From positions 21,001 to 85,000 of the forward strand of contig CAUYUJ010017659.1 of the NCBI GenBank assembly GCA_963575745.1: a stretch of 64,000 nucleotides of DNA, in the 5' to 3' direction. The number at the start of each line of letters is the position of its first letter. Within the stretch, counting starts at the first letter, position 1. The translations under genes were made by a program, and so were the position numbers. Origin of the DNA: Prorocentrum cordatum. Taxonomy: Eukaryota; Sar; Dinophyceae; Prorocentrales; Prorocentraceae. Below the pieces are notes generated by a model, which had not been told where the DNA came from, ran no database searches, and saw nothing but the letters and a program-made list of their open reading frames with translations. Of this stretch, positions 41,340 through 50,464 are shown in pieces.

Positions 41340-41760
41340 CGACGATTGGTCCGATTCACACCGACTCGGGCCCGCCCGATCCGATTCGACGTCTTCCTAC
41401 GATCCAAGGCCCGATGCTCGCACTGCGCGGCCGTGCATCTTGGCGCAGCCGATCCGATTCGAACTCGGATCCTTGCCCGTGCAGCCGGATCAGACGCGCG
41501 TTCCGATCCGCTCTGACGTTCCGGCTCGACATTCCGTGGCAACGTTTGTGGGGGATAGGTTCAAGGGGGGAACGCGTCAACCCCCCATCGCCCATTCATC
41601 ACCGATAAGGACCCGATAGCCCCTCCCTGGCCAGGGGCATGCGGACTCGATATCGGGGACCTATCGCCGCTCCATCCGCAATGTATCGCCGATTCCAGGT
41701 CGCTGTTTTCCCCCCCTGAGCTGGTCCCCCCGAACATTGTCCTTCGGGTACCTATCGCTC
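41340..41760. repeat. Dispersed CGATGTATCGCC family, copy 3, with GATCCGATTCGA cluster
   Basis: The GATCCGATTCGA cluster lies at 41375-41520, then CCCCCCATCGCCCATTCATC, CGATATCGGGGACCTATCGC and CAATGTATCGCCGATTCCAG, ending at CTGAGCTGGTCCCCCC. The block order matches 3465-3890. Confidence 0.65.
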
Positions 41761-41884
41761 CTGCCCCTGATCCCCCAGGAGGTCCGCCCGAAGGCGAGGG
41801 TGTTGCAGTGGATGGTGCTGGCCAACACGGGCGTGCACGTCCAGGAACAAGTTTTGGGTTTTTTGTCCCCCCAGCGCAACGTGC

Positions 41885-41975
41885 GTCCCTGGAGGGGAGG
41901 GCGAGGAGGAGGAGGAGGAGGACAAGGACGAGGAGAACGAGGAGGAGGAGGAGGAGGAGGACGAGAATGAGGAGG
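41885..41975 (+). repeat. (GGA)n microsatellite
   Basis: Interrupted GGAGGAGGAGGAGG run flanked by GGAGGGGAGGGC and GAATGAGGAGG. Confidence 0.85.
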
Positions 41976-42096
41976 CGACCCGCTGCCCCCCCTCGGCGCC
42001 CCCGCCGGGATGGGCCCAGTGACGTAACGTCTTGCATCAGCGGGGTCCCAGATCCCCAACGATGCGTGTTTTTGTTCAGCTTGTGTTTTTTGCTTC

Positions 42097-42288
42097 GATC
42101 TGGACCTCGGAGACGACGACGGCGACGACGACGTTGACGACGACGACGACGCCCCCGAAAGCAAGCGCGCGCTCCAGCTGGAACCCCTGCTGAGGGCCTG
42201 CCGCTCCGCGCCCGGGCTGGTCGTTGACGGCGAGGCCGGCGGCCGCGAGGAGCCGCCTGCGCTGGGGGTGGCCGGCGGTCGGGTGTAG
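42097..42288 (+). CDS. Possible acidic exon, unrecognised
   Basis: The frame DLDLGDDDGDDDVDDDDDAP leads into ESKRALQLEPLLRACRSAPG and LVVDGEAGGREEPPALGVAG, then a TAG at 42286-42288. The part after the Asp run is protein-like, with a plausible helix (ALQLEPLLRA). The Asp run is a (GAC)n expansion. No start can be assigned and the family is not recognised. Confidence 0.25.
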   Translation, partial: DLDLGDDDGDDDVDDDDDAPESKRALQLEPLLRACRSAPGLVVDGEAGGREEPPALGVAGGRV

Positions 42289-42791
42289 TCGTCGGAGGAG
42301 GAAGAATTGAGCAGGGACCGACCGTCCCGGCATTCCTACAAGCGTACCACGAGATGCTCTCAGAGCCCAAAAATGTTTTGAGGACCAAAACAATGGTCTC
42401 AGAACGTGAAGCCGATTTGTTAAAATAAGACAGTCCCAGCCGGTCACGAGTTGTATCGCGAATACTGCAAAATTGGCTCTACCCCAGGGGCGGGTATCAG
42501 CCGCATTCGACCAGGAGCCTCGCCGAAGACATGGACCATCGGCGCCCCTGGATCGGCGCCCCTGGGCCCCAGAGCGGACCCTTGGACGTTGCGCAACGAG
42601 TCGGGGGCGTCGAGGGGGTCAGAGCGGGGTACAGTACAGTACAGCAGCCTTGCATCCGAGTTGACGCGTAGGCAAAGCAGACGAACAGCCAAACGCTGTG
42701 TCGAGCGGCGGCGACAGGCGAGGGAGCACGGCCAAACGCCGGTGCCGAACTGAAGATGATAGATAACGACGAGGATAGGTCAAATCAGCCT

Positions 42792-43634
42792 TTACACCAT
42801 GCGGTATACTGAGTGTGCCCATTGTTGTCGTGGGCGGCCTCTGCGTCTCTGGTAAGCCCATTGTTTAGGCGTGCCGTCGGGGTTGCATACCACTTGTCTC
42901 ACCAATGACGTTGCGTCGTAGGAAGCGATCTTCTTGTAAAGCTGGATCTGCAGATCGTGCAAGATATCAGACAAAGTTTTCATACATGTTTTTCCAGAAC
43001 GGTGGCGTTAGATACCCGTGATATGTACGAACATGGAATATGCAATATCTTTCTCGAGCGTATACATTGGAAAGCAGCTGTCAGATTTCAAAGGCCATAA
43101 ATAATCGATTTAATATAAAAGCTTGCTGACAATACATGCGGAAACTAACTGCAACTTCCTGCGCGACGTTATAGAAGTGTGCGCCTAGATTTTGTTCAAA
43201 TCGCGAAACATGGCGCCCGATTCTCCCAGCCTTCGAGATCATTCATTCCAGGCGCGACCGTCGCAAGAAATCAAGCCTCCCAGGTACACGGCTTCTCTCG
43301 CTGTTATTATTGGATTCCCATTTGGTTGCCCCACCACGCCCGTAGTAGAAGTTTGGATTTGTATTGTTTTGTCCCAGTCAAATTCCCAGCCGTACTTCTG
43401 CCCTTCCGAAATAACTGCGTCTTATATATATATATGTATGTATTGTAAACTCCCCGGGTGTTTGGAGAGCAGGAGCGTGTCGTCAGCGTACAGGATGTCC
43501 CTTGTCACAACATACGCGGGCTCTTCCAAGAGAGGCAGGTTGTCGAATACATCGTGCAACATCACTGATTGAACCGCAATGGAAAGATATGGCGATAAAG
43601 GGCAGTTTTGCGCAATTCCTGATGGTTTTCTCAC
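42792..43634 (-). pseudogene. LINE-type reverse transcriptase relic, 5'-truncated
   Basis: Read on the minus strand in a single frame, it gives GIAQNCPLSPYLS (RT motif B), ILYADDTLLLS (active site, about 43478-43489), GQKYGWEFDWDKTIQIQTST, AREAVYLGGLISCDGRAWNE, SRRLGESGAMFRDLNK, RRKLQLVSACIVSKLLY, then LQIQLYKKIAS, VRQVVCNPDGTPKQW and RRRGRPRQQW at the C-terminus. This is the conserved end of a non-LTR retrotransposon RT. Five in-frame stops (43422, 43239, 43185, 43110, 43008) but no frameshift interrupt it. An AT expansion (TATATATATA, 43424-43434) lies in the first gap. Upstream motifs (RT motif A) are absent because the relic meets another repeat at about 43640. Confidence 0.85.
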
Positions 43635-43639
43635 CTCGG

Positions 43640-43930
43640 GATGCTTTCCAGCAGCTGCGCCTCGTCGACAGCTCCCCAGGGGTGCCCGAAGCGCCCCGAA
43701 CGGCCGCAGACCAGGCGTCGGAGAGGGTGTGAGGACAAGTCAGGGGCAACGATGAGGGGGGATAGGGCCCGGGGGGGGGGGGCATCGGCCCCCAATCGCC
43801 CAGGGATTGCCGATATGGGCCCGATAGGCCTGGCCTGCCCAGGAGCGTGCGGATGCACCATCAGAGGCCTATCGCCAGTCTATCGGCGATGTATCGCCGA
43901 TTCCATGTCGATATTTTCCCCCCTACATGG
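43640..43930. repeat. Dispersed CGATGTATCGCC family, copy 4
   Basis: Begins with TTTCCAGCAGCTGCGCCTCG and continues through GGCATCGGCCCCCAATCGCC and ATCGGCGATGTATCGCCGAT to TCCCCCCTACATG. It abuts the LINE relic. Confidence 0.65.
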
Positions 43931-44589
43931 GGGCGCGCATCAAGAAACCACATGCGTTTCGTCAGGGTGCCCTGGGTTTCTTCGCTCTGCGCGCTGCGCG
44001 GTGACTTCCCGCGGCCGTTGAAGAAGCTGGTGCGTTCGGCGTACTCCGGGTTCCCACCCGTGTGCGTCTCGCGTGCGGGTTTTCAGGCCTGGGTTTCTTT
44101 CGTGGGGTTTCCTGCGGCCGCGTCCGCGCTGTATGCCAGTCCCTCCTTATCGTGGCCCCCCTCCACCAGAGGGCGGGGCCCCCCTCTGGAGGGCCCCCAG
44201 AGGGCCTCTGGAGGTTCCCCCTGACGGAGCCCCGCGGGCCTCTCGGATGCCCCCCGGAGGCCTTCAGGGGCGCCCGAAGGCGGCAGGGAGCCTCGCAGCG
44301 CCGCCTGCGAGTGTGTCGCGGAGGGTCGGGCGTTTCGCGAAGGGTCGTCGCAGGCGAGTTTTCGCCCCCCCCCCCCCGACTTCTCGACGAAAGATGAAGC
44401 CGCCCAGAAAAGGAGGGAAACTCTGGGATTCGCACCCCCAGGGAACTATTAACACGCACCCCTATCGAGGCTGGACGCCGCCCCCATCGTGTATTCCAGG
44501 GCTGGGCCCCACATGTTTGGTCCACTCGAAAAACGAAGCCTGGGATAGGGGACGACAGATCCCCTGCCAAAAGGGTCGGGCGTTGCGCC

Positions 44590-44597
44590 GGGGGGTC

Positions 44598-44634
<37 letters not shown>

Positions 44635-44640
44635 CCACGA
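44590..44640 (+). repeat. (GAC)n microsatellite
   Basis: GACGACGACGACGACGACG run. The frame encoding poly-Asp continues into VKLLETSGG-like sequence (44770-44800), so a short exon with an expanded acidic tract is possible but unproven. Confidence 0.85.
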
Positions 44641-44839
44641 CGGTAAAAAAGTCGCGGGCCCAGGGCGATCAGAAGGCGCGGCGAAGGAGGTCGGGGGTTG
44701 GGGTCGGGCCGTCGGCCACCGCGGCGCGGCGCCACCGCCCCCCCCGGAGGAGCACCGCGTCAGCAAGTGGACCGTCAAGCTGCTGGAGACCTCAGGGGGG
44801 GTTGTCGCTCGGCGGCTCGCCCGAGGGGGGGAAGTTCGA

Positions 44840-45090
44840 CGTTCCTGGAGGTCTTCAGCCTCCGGGAGGTCTTCCAGCAGCTGCGCCTCGCCGAGGGCAT
44901 TCCAGGTCTGCCCAGATCGTCCTGGACGGCCGCTGGAGACCCGAGCTGCTACCAGAAAGCCAAATCTGGCGGCGCGCCGAGGGGAGAGGTGAGAGGGGGC
45001 AATCCTTCGCAGAAGGCGGCGGGGCTGCTCAGAAGCCCTGCGGCCTCCTGAGAAGTGTTCTGTGCCTTCGGAGAAGGCTCAGAACATTCC
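44840..45090. repeat. Partial dispersed-family block and CTTCTGAGAAG-type cluster
   Basis: 44860-44945 matches the left block of the CGATGTATCGCC family (CAGCAGCTGCGCCTCGCCGAG...GCCCAGATCGTCC). 45003-45085 has diverged CTTCTGAGAAG palindromes. ACGTAACCCCACCAGCTCGTCC near 45100 echoes the blocks at 11825 and 16650. Confidence 0.55.
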
Positions 45091-45249
45091 GCACGCTTCA
45101 CGTAACCCCACCAGCTCGTCCAGAACCGATGCCCAGAAGTTGCCCCTATCAGGGATGTGGAGGAGCACGTATTGGAACAGAGAGCTGGGTAAGACGTCAT
45201 ACGTCATACCCCAAGATGGGGGAGGATGGAAGAGGAATCGGAGGAACAG

Positions 45250-45340
45250 CATGAGGAGGAGGAGGAGGAGGAGGAGGAGGAGGAGGAGGAGGAGGGTGAG
45301 GGTGAGGGGGAGGAGGGAGGAGGAAGGAGGAGAAACAGGC

Positions 45341-45373
<33 letters not shown>

Positions 45374-45380
45374 GGGCGAG
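45250..45380 (+). repeat. (GGA)n microsatellite
   Basis: Two runs of AGGAGGAGGAGG (45250-45300 and 45345-45378) separated by GTGAGGGTGAGGGGGAGG. Confidence 0.9.
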
Positions 45381-45399
45381 CAGAAAGGCCAGCAGCCTC

Positions 45400-45660
45400 T
45401 TGTAGGCCTCTCGGAATCCTCTTGGGGCGTCTTGGGAGCTCTTGGCGGCCCCGCGGGAATCTTGGTGCGTCTTGGGTGCCCCGGGGGAGCCTCTTGGGGG
45501 TTTCTTGGGAGCCTCTTAGGGACTTCTTGGGGGCCTCTTGGAGCCTTGGCGCACTATTGGCAGCGTTGGGGGCCATCTTGGGGCCATCTGGGTGGGGTTC
45601 ATTCAAAGAAGGGGGGTCCCAAACCAGCCCCTCCAGGGAGTCCAAAATTTAGCCCAATCT
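45400..45660 (+). repeat. CTCTTGGGG-type microrepeat array
   Basis: GCCTCTTGGGGGTTTCTTGGG and related units, ending in AAAGAAGGGGGGTCCCAAAC. That ending also closes the array at 12390-12410 (AAAGAAGGGGGGGTCCCTAA), so the two share a right boundary. Confidence 0.7.
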
Positions 45661-46300
45661 TTTTTGTAAAGTCAATGATTTGGGCTCGAGACCATCTTGG
45701 ACGCTCCACCGCCTCGCGGTCCCCCCTTCGAGATCCAGGAGGAGGGAGTAGGGGGTGGGGTAAACGGTAAACCCCTCCGCGCAGGGGAAGAATAATTAAG
45801 GTTGGACGAGGAACGCTCCAAACCACCTACGCCCTGAAGGGCTGGTGGGACATCTCAGGAGGCCCGAGGCTTTCCGAGCCTTCTGAGAAGGCCCGCCACC
45901 TCTGATTCCCCCCTGGGCTCGCCGCCGAGTCGTGCTCGTTTTGAAGGTTGTTACCGCCGGTGTCGTTTTCGTTGCTGTCGTTCTCGCTGTGGGTCGTCGT
46001 GGATGTGATCGCTGTGATCGCCACCGTCTTCGGGGGGCAGTGCGCAGGGCCAGACGTGGGCGGGGAGGAGACGCGGGGCGAGAGGGGGGCGCCCAGGCCA
46101 AGGCGACGGGGGAGGCTGCCCTTTCTCGTCCGGCCGCCCCCCTCGCAGCAGTAGCCCTGGAAGGGCCCAGCCAGGCTCATGGAGGTCCCCCAGTGAGTGC
46201 TCCAGAGGCGTGCAGCGGCCGCTTGCGCCTCTCGGGGGTCGTCCGAGGGGCCCTCCTGGAGCCCGCTTGGGAACTGGCCCTACGTCGCAGGGCCAATCAC
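45661..46300. other. Gene-free stretch
   Basis: Includes a block near 45735-45835 (GGGGTAAACCCCTCC, AAACCACCTACGCCC) that corresponds to 12850-12935, and one CTTCTGAGAAG palindrome (45880). No gene supported. Confidence 0.4.
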
Positions 46301-46304
46301 CGCC

Positions 46305-46308
46305 CCCC

Positions 46309-46378
<70 letters not shown>

Positions 46379-46462
46379 TTCTTCTTCTCCTCCTCCTCCT
46401 CCTCCTCCTCCTCCTCCTCCTCTTCCTCCTCCTCCTGCTCCTGCTCCTGCTCCTGCTCCTCC
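46305..46462 (+). repeat. (CGT)n followed by (TCC)n and (TCCTGC)n microsatellites
   Basis: About 24 uninterrupted CGT units (46308-46377) abut a TCC run (46386-46432) and TCCTGC repeats. All six frames are open and of low complexity. Confidence 0.95.
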
Positions 46463-46589
46463 GCCAGCCCCGTAAGTACATTGCACAAAACCGCATCCCC
46501 GGCACAAACCTAATCCATCACTGCTCTGACGGAGTGCAGGACCAAAGTTAGGCAGGGACTGGCATCGACGCCCAACCTCACATTGATCT

Positions 46590-46740
46590 CCGATGAGTGC
46601 CTGATCGCCCAGCCCGCCTGGGAACATGCCGATCCGCTATCAGGGGCCTATCGCCGATCTGTCGGCGATGCATCGCCGATTCCAGGTCGATGTTCCCCCC
46701 CTTGAGCTGGTTTCCCCCCAAAGTTGCCCTTCAACTCTGT
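46590..46740. repeat. Dispersed CGATGTATCGCC family, copy 5
   Basis: CCTATCGCCGATCTGTCGG, CGATGCATCGCCGATTCCAG and CTTGAGCTGGTTTCCCCCC. It contains the perfect 16-base palindrome CGGCGATGCATCGCCG (46664-46679). Confidence 0.65.
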
Positions 46741-48239
46741 GGAGGGCACACCTGGCAGCAGCGGGAGCCTTTCGGCAGGGGCGGCAGGGGGCACAAGCGT
46801 CAGGAGAAGGGGGGGGGAGGCTCAGGAGGCGGGTGTTCGGGAGCCGTGCCGCCCGCGCTTCCAGGAGTAGCTCCATCGGAGGTTGATAACCCCCCTTGCC
46901 AAGTCGATGAGCGAATGGACTCTGTTCGGTTCTCGAGAGGGTGTTGCGGTCGCAAGTTATGCAGGCCTGCGCCCGCCTGTTCTGGTCCAGGGTCGTCTTT
47001 GCGAGAGGGTGTTTTGCTGAAGGGGTTTCTGTCCACCCCCGACGATTTGGCGATTGGAAAGCCGCCGACCGTTCAGTGTTGCACGATACCGCGCGGTGTC
47101 AGAGACCAACGCCGGGATCGTGGCGACACGATCCTCCGCCGCATTCGTGCTTAGGGTGCGGGGGCATCCAATCTTGATCTTGCGTGGATGGGGGGCGATC
47201 GAAGGTTGCAAGAAAGGGGCCGTAATAAGGAGTCCCCCAGGGCCTAGGCAGTGTACGAAAGGATCACTGCTCTTCATCCCCCGGGATCGCTGTTCCCCCA
47301 GACATGCGACGTCTTGATTTTTTCCATGCGGGGTCCCCGGAAGTCCCGAACCTTTGCCTAGGACCGGTTTTTCATCCTTGACGGTTTTTGGAGCCCGAGG
47401 GCTCTCAGAGGCTCAACACGGCCGGAAACCTCCCGGCCTGATTCTTTCAGGACCCGAGCATGTTTGGGGCTGTACCCCCATGGAACAAAAGCCCGACTTG
47501 ATGGCCACTCGCAGTGGCGATTTCGGCGATTGGTCGCAGATGCCTTCAGGGCGGCCGTGCCCAGCGGCAGATCGGAGCCCGGGCACCAGCGGTGGACTCG
47601 GGAGCGGCGGCGGTGGCGGCAGCAGCACGGTGGTACACGAGAGAACATCTGTCGAGCGGATGGACGTAGATTAGAGGAGGATCCTTAGTTTCCCCCTATT
47701 TGCAACTCCTGGGAGGCCCTCGTCGCCACGGCTGGATTCACCTCGAAATCCTGGTCAGAGCGCACCCTGGAAGAGGTCCGGGGAGTAGCGGTATCGGTAC
47801 CTTTTGGCTCCCCCAGTACAGGGCGGCCCACGTCGCCCGCGAGGTCGCGGAGATAACCACGCTTCGCGCGTCGCGGTCTGGGTCCGAGAGCTAGCTGCTT
47901 TTCTCCATGGGGGCGTCGTGGGGGCGCGATGGACACGGCAGGCGCATCATATAAGAAACCGGCTTGCCGGTGCCCCACGGAAGTGTCTTATCCCCCCATG
48001 GCCCCAGGGACCCACGGGAGTTGTGGGGCACCCTGGGGGAGGCCGGTGAAGAACATGCCTCAAGATTTTTGCATATCAGCATGCATGATCGCATGTGCCT
48101 ATTGCAATCGCGGGGCCCGGCGCGCGAAGGTATAGGCGGCCCATGTGACGATCTGCAGAATTCACCATAAGCGAAACGAAAGATCAGAGGATGACCTGTA
48201 AGATGAAGAAGATGGCCTTATCTCGGCGGCGGGCGATGG
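46741..48239. other. Unassigned stretch
   Basis: 47060-47125 (GCGGTGTCAGAGACCAACGC, TCGTGGCGACACGA) is shared with 58800-58850 and in part with 52700-52725. 47845-47885 shares a CGCTTCGCGCGTCGCGG block with 9710 and 50160. No gene supported. Confidence 0.35.
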
Positions 48240-48430
48240 GGGGAAGGGAGAAGGAGAGGGCCTTCTCAGAAGGCGACGGGGCTTCTAAGAAGGCGACGGG
48301 GCTTCTCAGAATGCCTCTGGCCTTCTGAGAGGTTTTCTGTGTCTTCGGGGAAGGCTTAGGCAACTTCTCAGAAGGCCGAGGGACTTCCGAGCCTTTGAGA
48401 AGGCACGCCCCCTCTCAAGTCCCCCCCCCC
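48240..48430. repeat. Cluster of CTTCTGAGAAG palindromes
   Basis: At least five copies of CTTCTCAGAAGG/CTTCTAAGAAGG/CTTCTGAGAGG in about 170 bases, followed by CCCCCCCCCGGTTCACCGCC. The same palindromes cluster at 16900, 45010, 45880 and 49800. Confidence 0.7.
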
Positions 48431-48668
48431 GGTTCACCGCCGAGTGTCGACCACGGTGAACATTGGTGCGTCTACAGGAGACGAGTGATGGATCATTCCG
48501 CAAGGGATCGCTGGCTTGTGCGGCCAGCGCTTTACCAGGTGCTTGCGCCTGTGTTGTGTACACAGCGGTCGAGTCTTTGTGTGTTTGCGATCTTCACCGT
48601 GTGGAAATTAGTCATGTGTGTTTGCGGCTGGAGTTGCGGGGCACGCGTCCGTAGTAGTATTTTTGATC

Positions 48669-49685
48669 TTAGGCAGGATTGTCCTCTTTCTCCTTGTACC
48701 CCATCTCAGCATCTTTCCTCTTCGTCATCTGAGCGGCGCAGAAAAACGAAGTCGTCTTCGCGGACATTGGCGCGCAAGCATCCCGCGTAAGGTCGCGCGT
48801 GAGAGCCGTCGCTTCCACTGCGTGAGAGCCCGCGCTGGCAGCCTGCGTAAGCCACCGCAAAGGTCCCCATGCCAACCCGCGCAAGACCCCGTTCCTTTCG
48901 TCGCCCCGCCGCCCGTCGCAAGCACACCTCACCACCCCGCGCGCAAGCGCCCCCGCTGCCGCGCGGCGTGCCGCGCTGGCGGCCCGCGCGCGCCCCATGC
49001 GCGGAGCGTGCGCTGCCGCCGCGCTCGCCGTGTGCAGGACGCCTCCCTCCATCCGCTGCGCGCTCTCCACTCGCGCCGCGCGCGCACGCCCCGCTTCGCG
49101 CCCCCGCTTCCGCTGTCGCGCCGACCGGGGATCTCGGACGCCCGACGCCGCTTTCTCTTGTTCGAGGCCGTGGCTCCCCGGAGGTCTGTGGACCTCGTCC
49201 CGGGGGCGGGCCTCTCGTCCCGAGGCGCTTGTTGTGGACGGCCCATGGGGCCCGGCAGGGGCCTCCGGAGGACGAAAGCTTGCGGAATCCTTCCCCTCGT
49301 GAGTTTTGCCGTGCGGCTGCTCGGAATCCTTCCCCTCGTGAGTTTTGTCGTGCGGCTGCTCAGAATCCTTCCCCTCGTGAGTTTTGTCGTGCGGCTGCTC
49401 GGAGAAGAGCGCGTAGAGGCCACGGGAGCGGTGCGGCCTCGCCTGGCCCCCCCGCCGCGCAAGACGCCCCCTGCCGGCTTCCAGCGCTTCACGGACGGCC
49501 TGGACGAGCCGATCCCGGAGGGCATTTTTCAGGACCTGCTGGGAGCTGGCAATCAGCCGCGCGCTCAGCTGCCCTGACACGCCCGGTTTGAAACGCAGCA
49601 CGTACCGTGCCCAAAACTTCCCTGCTAACACGTTGCGTGTTGACTCGACGTCTTGGCCCACGTTTTGGAAAACTTGTCGCGCCAA
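48669..49685 (-). CDS. Hypothetical protein with 13-residue repeats
   Basis: A 338-residue minus-strand frame from ATG 49685. The first 130 residues look like a genuine protein: MARQVFQNVGQDVESTRNVL, then KFWARYVLRFKPGVSG and LIASSQQVLKNALRDRLVQA, a helix-rich segment. Three repeats of SEQPHDKTHEGKD follow (39-base DNA units at 49286-49403), and then a Gly/Arg/Ala-rich, low-information C-terminus that overlaps a repeat shared with 52190-52370. The family is not recognised. The N-terminal part may be one exon, with the remainder read-through. The first Met was chosen because it begins the ordered sequence. Confidence 0.35.
   Translation of the reverse strand: MARQVFQNVGQDVESTRNVLAGKFWARYVLRFKPGVSGQLSARLIASSQQVLKNALRDRLVQAVREALEAGRGRLARRGGQARPHRSRGLYALFSEQPHDKTHEGKDSEQPHDKTHEGKDSEQPHGKTHEGKDSASFRPPEAPAGPHGPSTTSASGREARPRDEVHRPPGSHGLEQEKAASGVRDPRSARQRKRGREAGRARAARVESAQRMEGGVLHTASAAAAHAPRMGRARAASAARRAAAGALARGVVRCACDGRRGDERNGVLRGLAWGPLRWLTQAASAGSHAVEATALTRDLTRDACAPMSAKTTSFFCAAQMTKRKDAEMGYKEKEDNPA
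48735..48900. repeat. Dispersed repeat shared with 52190-52370
   Basis: The block order AAAACGAAGTCGTCT, GCGCAAGCATCCCGCGTAAG, CGCGCTGGCAGCCTGCGTAAG, CCACCGCAAAGGTC, CCAACCCGCGCAAG is collinear with 52190-52370 (AAAACGAGGTCGTCTG ... GCGTAAGCCACCGCGTAAGG). Confidence 0.65.
49286..49403. repeat. 39-bp tandem repeat, three units
   Basis: GAATCCTTCCCCTCGTGAG plus TTTTGYCGTGCGGCTGCTCG, period 39, nearly identical units. It falls inside the minus-strand candidate gene and keeps its frame. Confidence 0.9.
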
Positions 49686-49790
49686 GCGTACGTTTTCAAT
49701 ATACGTGTCGAGCGCCGTGTCAACACGTTAAGGGTTGCGTGTTGCGTATCAGGGCAGCAAAGGCCACGCGCAGAGGGGTGTAGAAGGGAG

Positions 49791-49892
49791 GAAGGCTTCT
49801 TAGAGGGAGGCTGCTTCTTAGAAGGCGCGGGCCTTGTCTACAGATGTAGGGCCGGCGCCTTCTAAGAAGCAGCCTCCCTCGAAGAAGCCTTC
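49791..49892. repeat. Foldback: 38-bp inverted repeat with 26-bp spacer
   Basis: The left arm (49791-49828, GAAGGCTTCTTAGAGGGAGG...) and right arm (49855-49892) are reverse complements at 37 of 38 positions (A/C difference at arm position 12). The spacer 49829-49854 is GGGCCTTGTCTACAGATGTA plus GGGCCG. The arms contain the CTTCTTAGAAG palindrome seen in the other clusters. Confidence 0.9.
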
Positions 49893-50137
49893 CCCCTTCC
49901 CCCTACCCCCTTCTGCGCGCCGCCACGGCACGATTGGGATTGCCCGCAGCCCCCTGGGCTGGTCCTGGCTGGCCTCAGAAGGGGCCCCGCAGGGCGGTCC
50001 TGGGAGCTCTCAGCAGGCTCCGGGTCGCCTCCAGCCGCGCCACTGGGGCGCTCCACGCCGCCCGCCGTTTCAGGCTGAGGTTGGGGGTGCTGAGACCGCT
50101 GTCGGCATTGATTTCCTCTTGCGTCTGTGTCCTGGGG

Positions 50138-50320
50138 CAACCGCCAGGATGCGAAATCAGTCGCGCTCCGCGCTTCGCGGTCTGGGCGATTTCAGAGCGA
50201 GGCGCGGGTCCCTCGTCCTGTTCTGGGGCGGGAGCGGCGCGAAAACGCGAAGATAATCGCGCTTCGCGGAGCACAAAGCGCGAAGATAGGTGCCCCAGTT
50301 CTCGGCCTTTCCAGGACGCG
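50138..50320. repeat. Dispersed repeat shared with 61295-61440
   Basis: GCGCTTCGCGGTCTGGGCGA, TTTCAGAGCGAGGCGCGGGT, CCCTCGTCCTGTTC, CGCGAAGATAATCGCGCTTCG are collinear with 61310-61410 (CGCTTCGCGGTCCGTGCGAT ... GTAATCGCGATTCGCGGAG). Partial copies are near 9705 and 47850. Confidence 0.7.
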
Positions 50321-50426
50321 CCCAGGACGAAGGAGGCACAAGTTTGTGTTTATGACTGGCTCTCGTTGCTCCCGTCCATGATGGGTTGATCTTCCACCAC
50401 GACTACCACAGGAGAGGGTGAGACGG

Positions 50427-50464
50427 AGGAGGAGGAGGAGGAGGAGGAGGAGGAGGAGGAGGAG
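50427..50464 (+). repeat. (GGA)n microsatellite
   Basis: Uninterrupted GGAGGAGGAGGAGGAGG run. Confidence 0.95.

Noticed and set aside
46210-46551. Poly-Val/poly-Leu and poly-Asp/poly-Glu ORFs
   Set aside because: Direct translation of (CGT)n and (TCC)n microsatellites.
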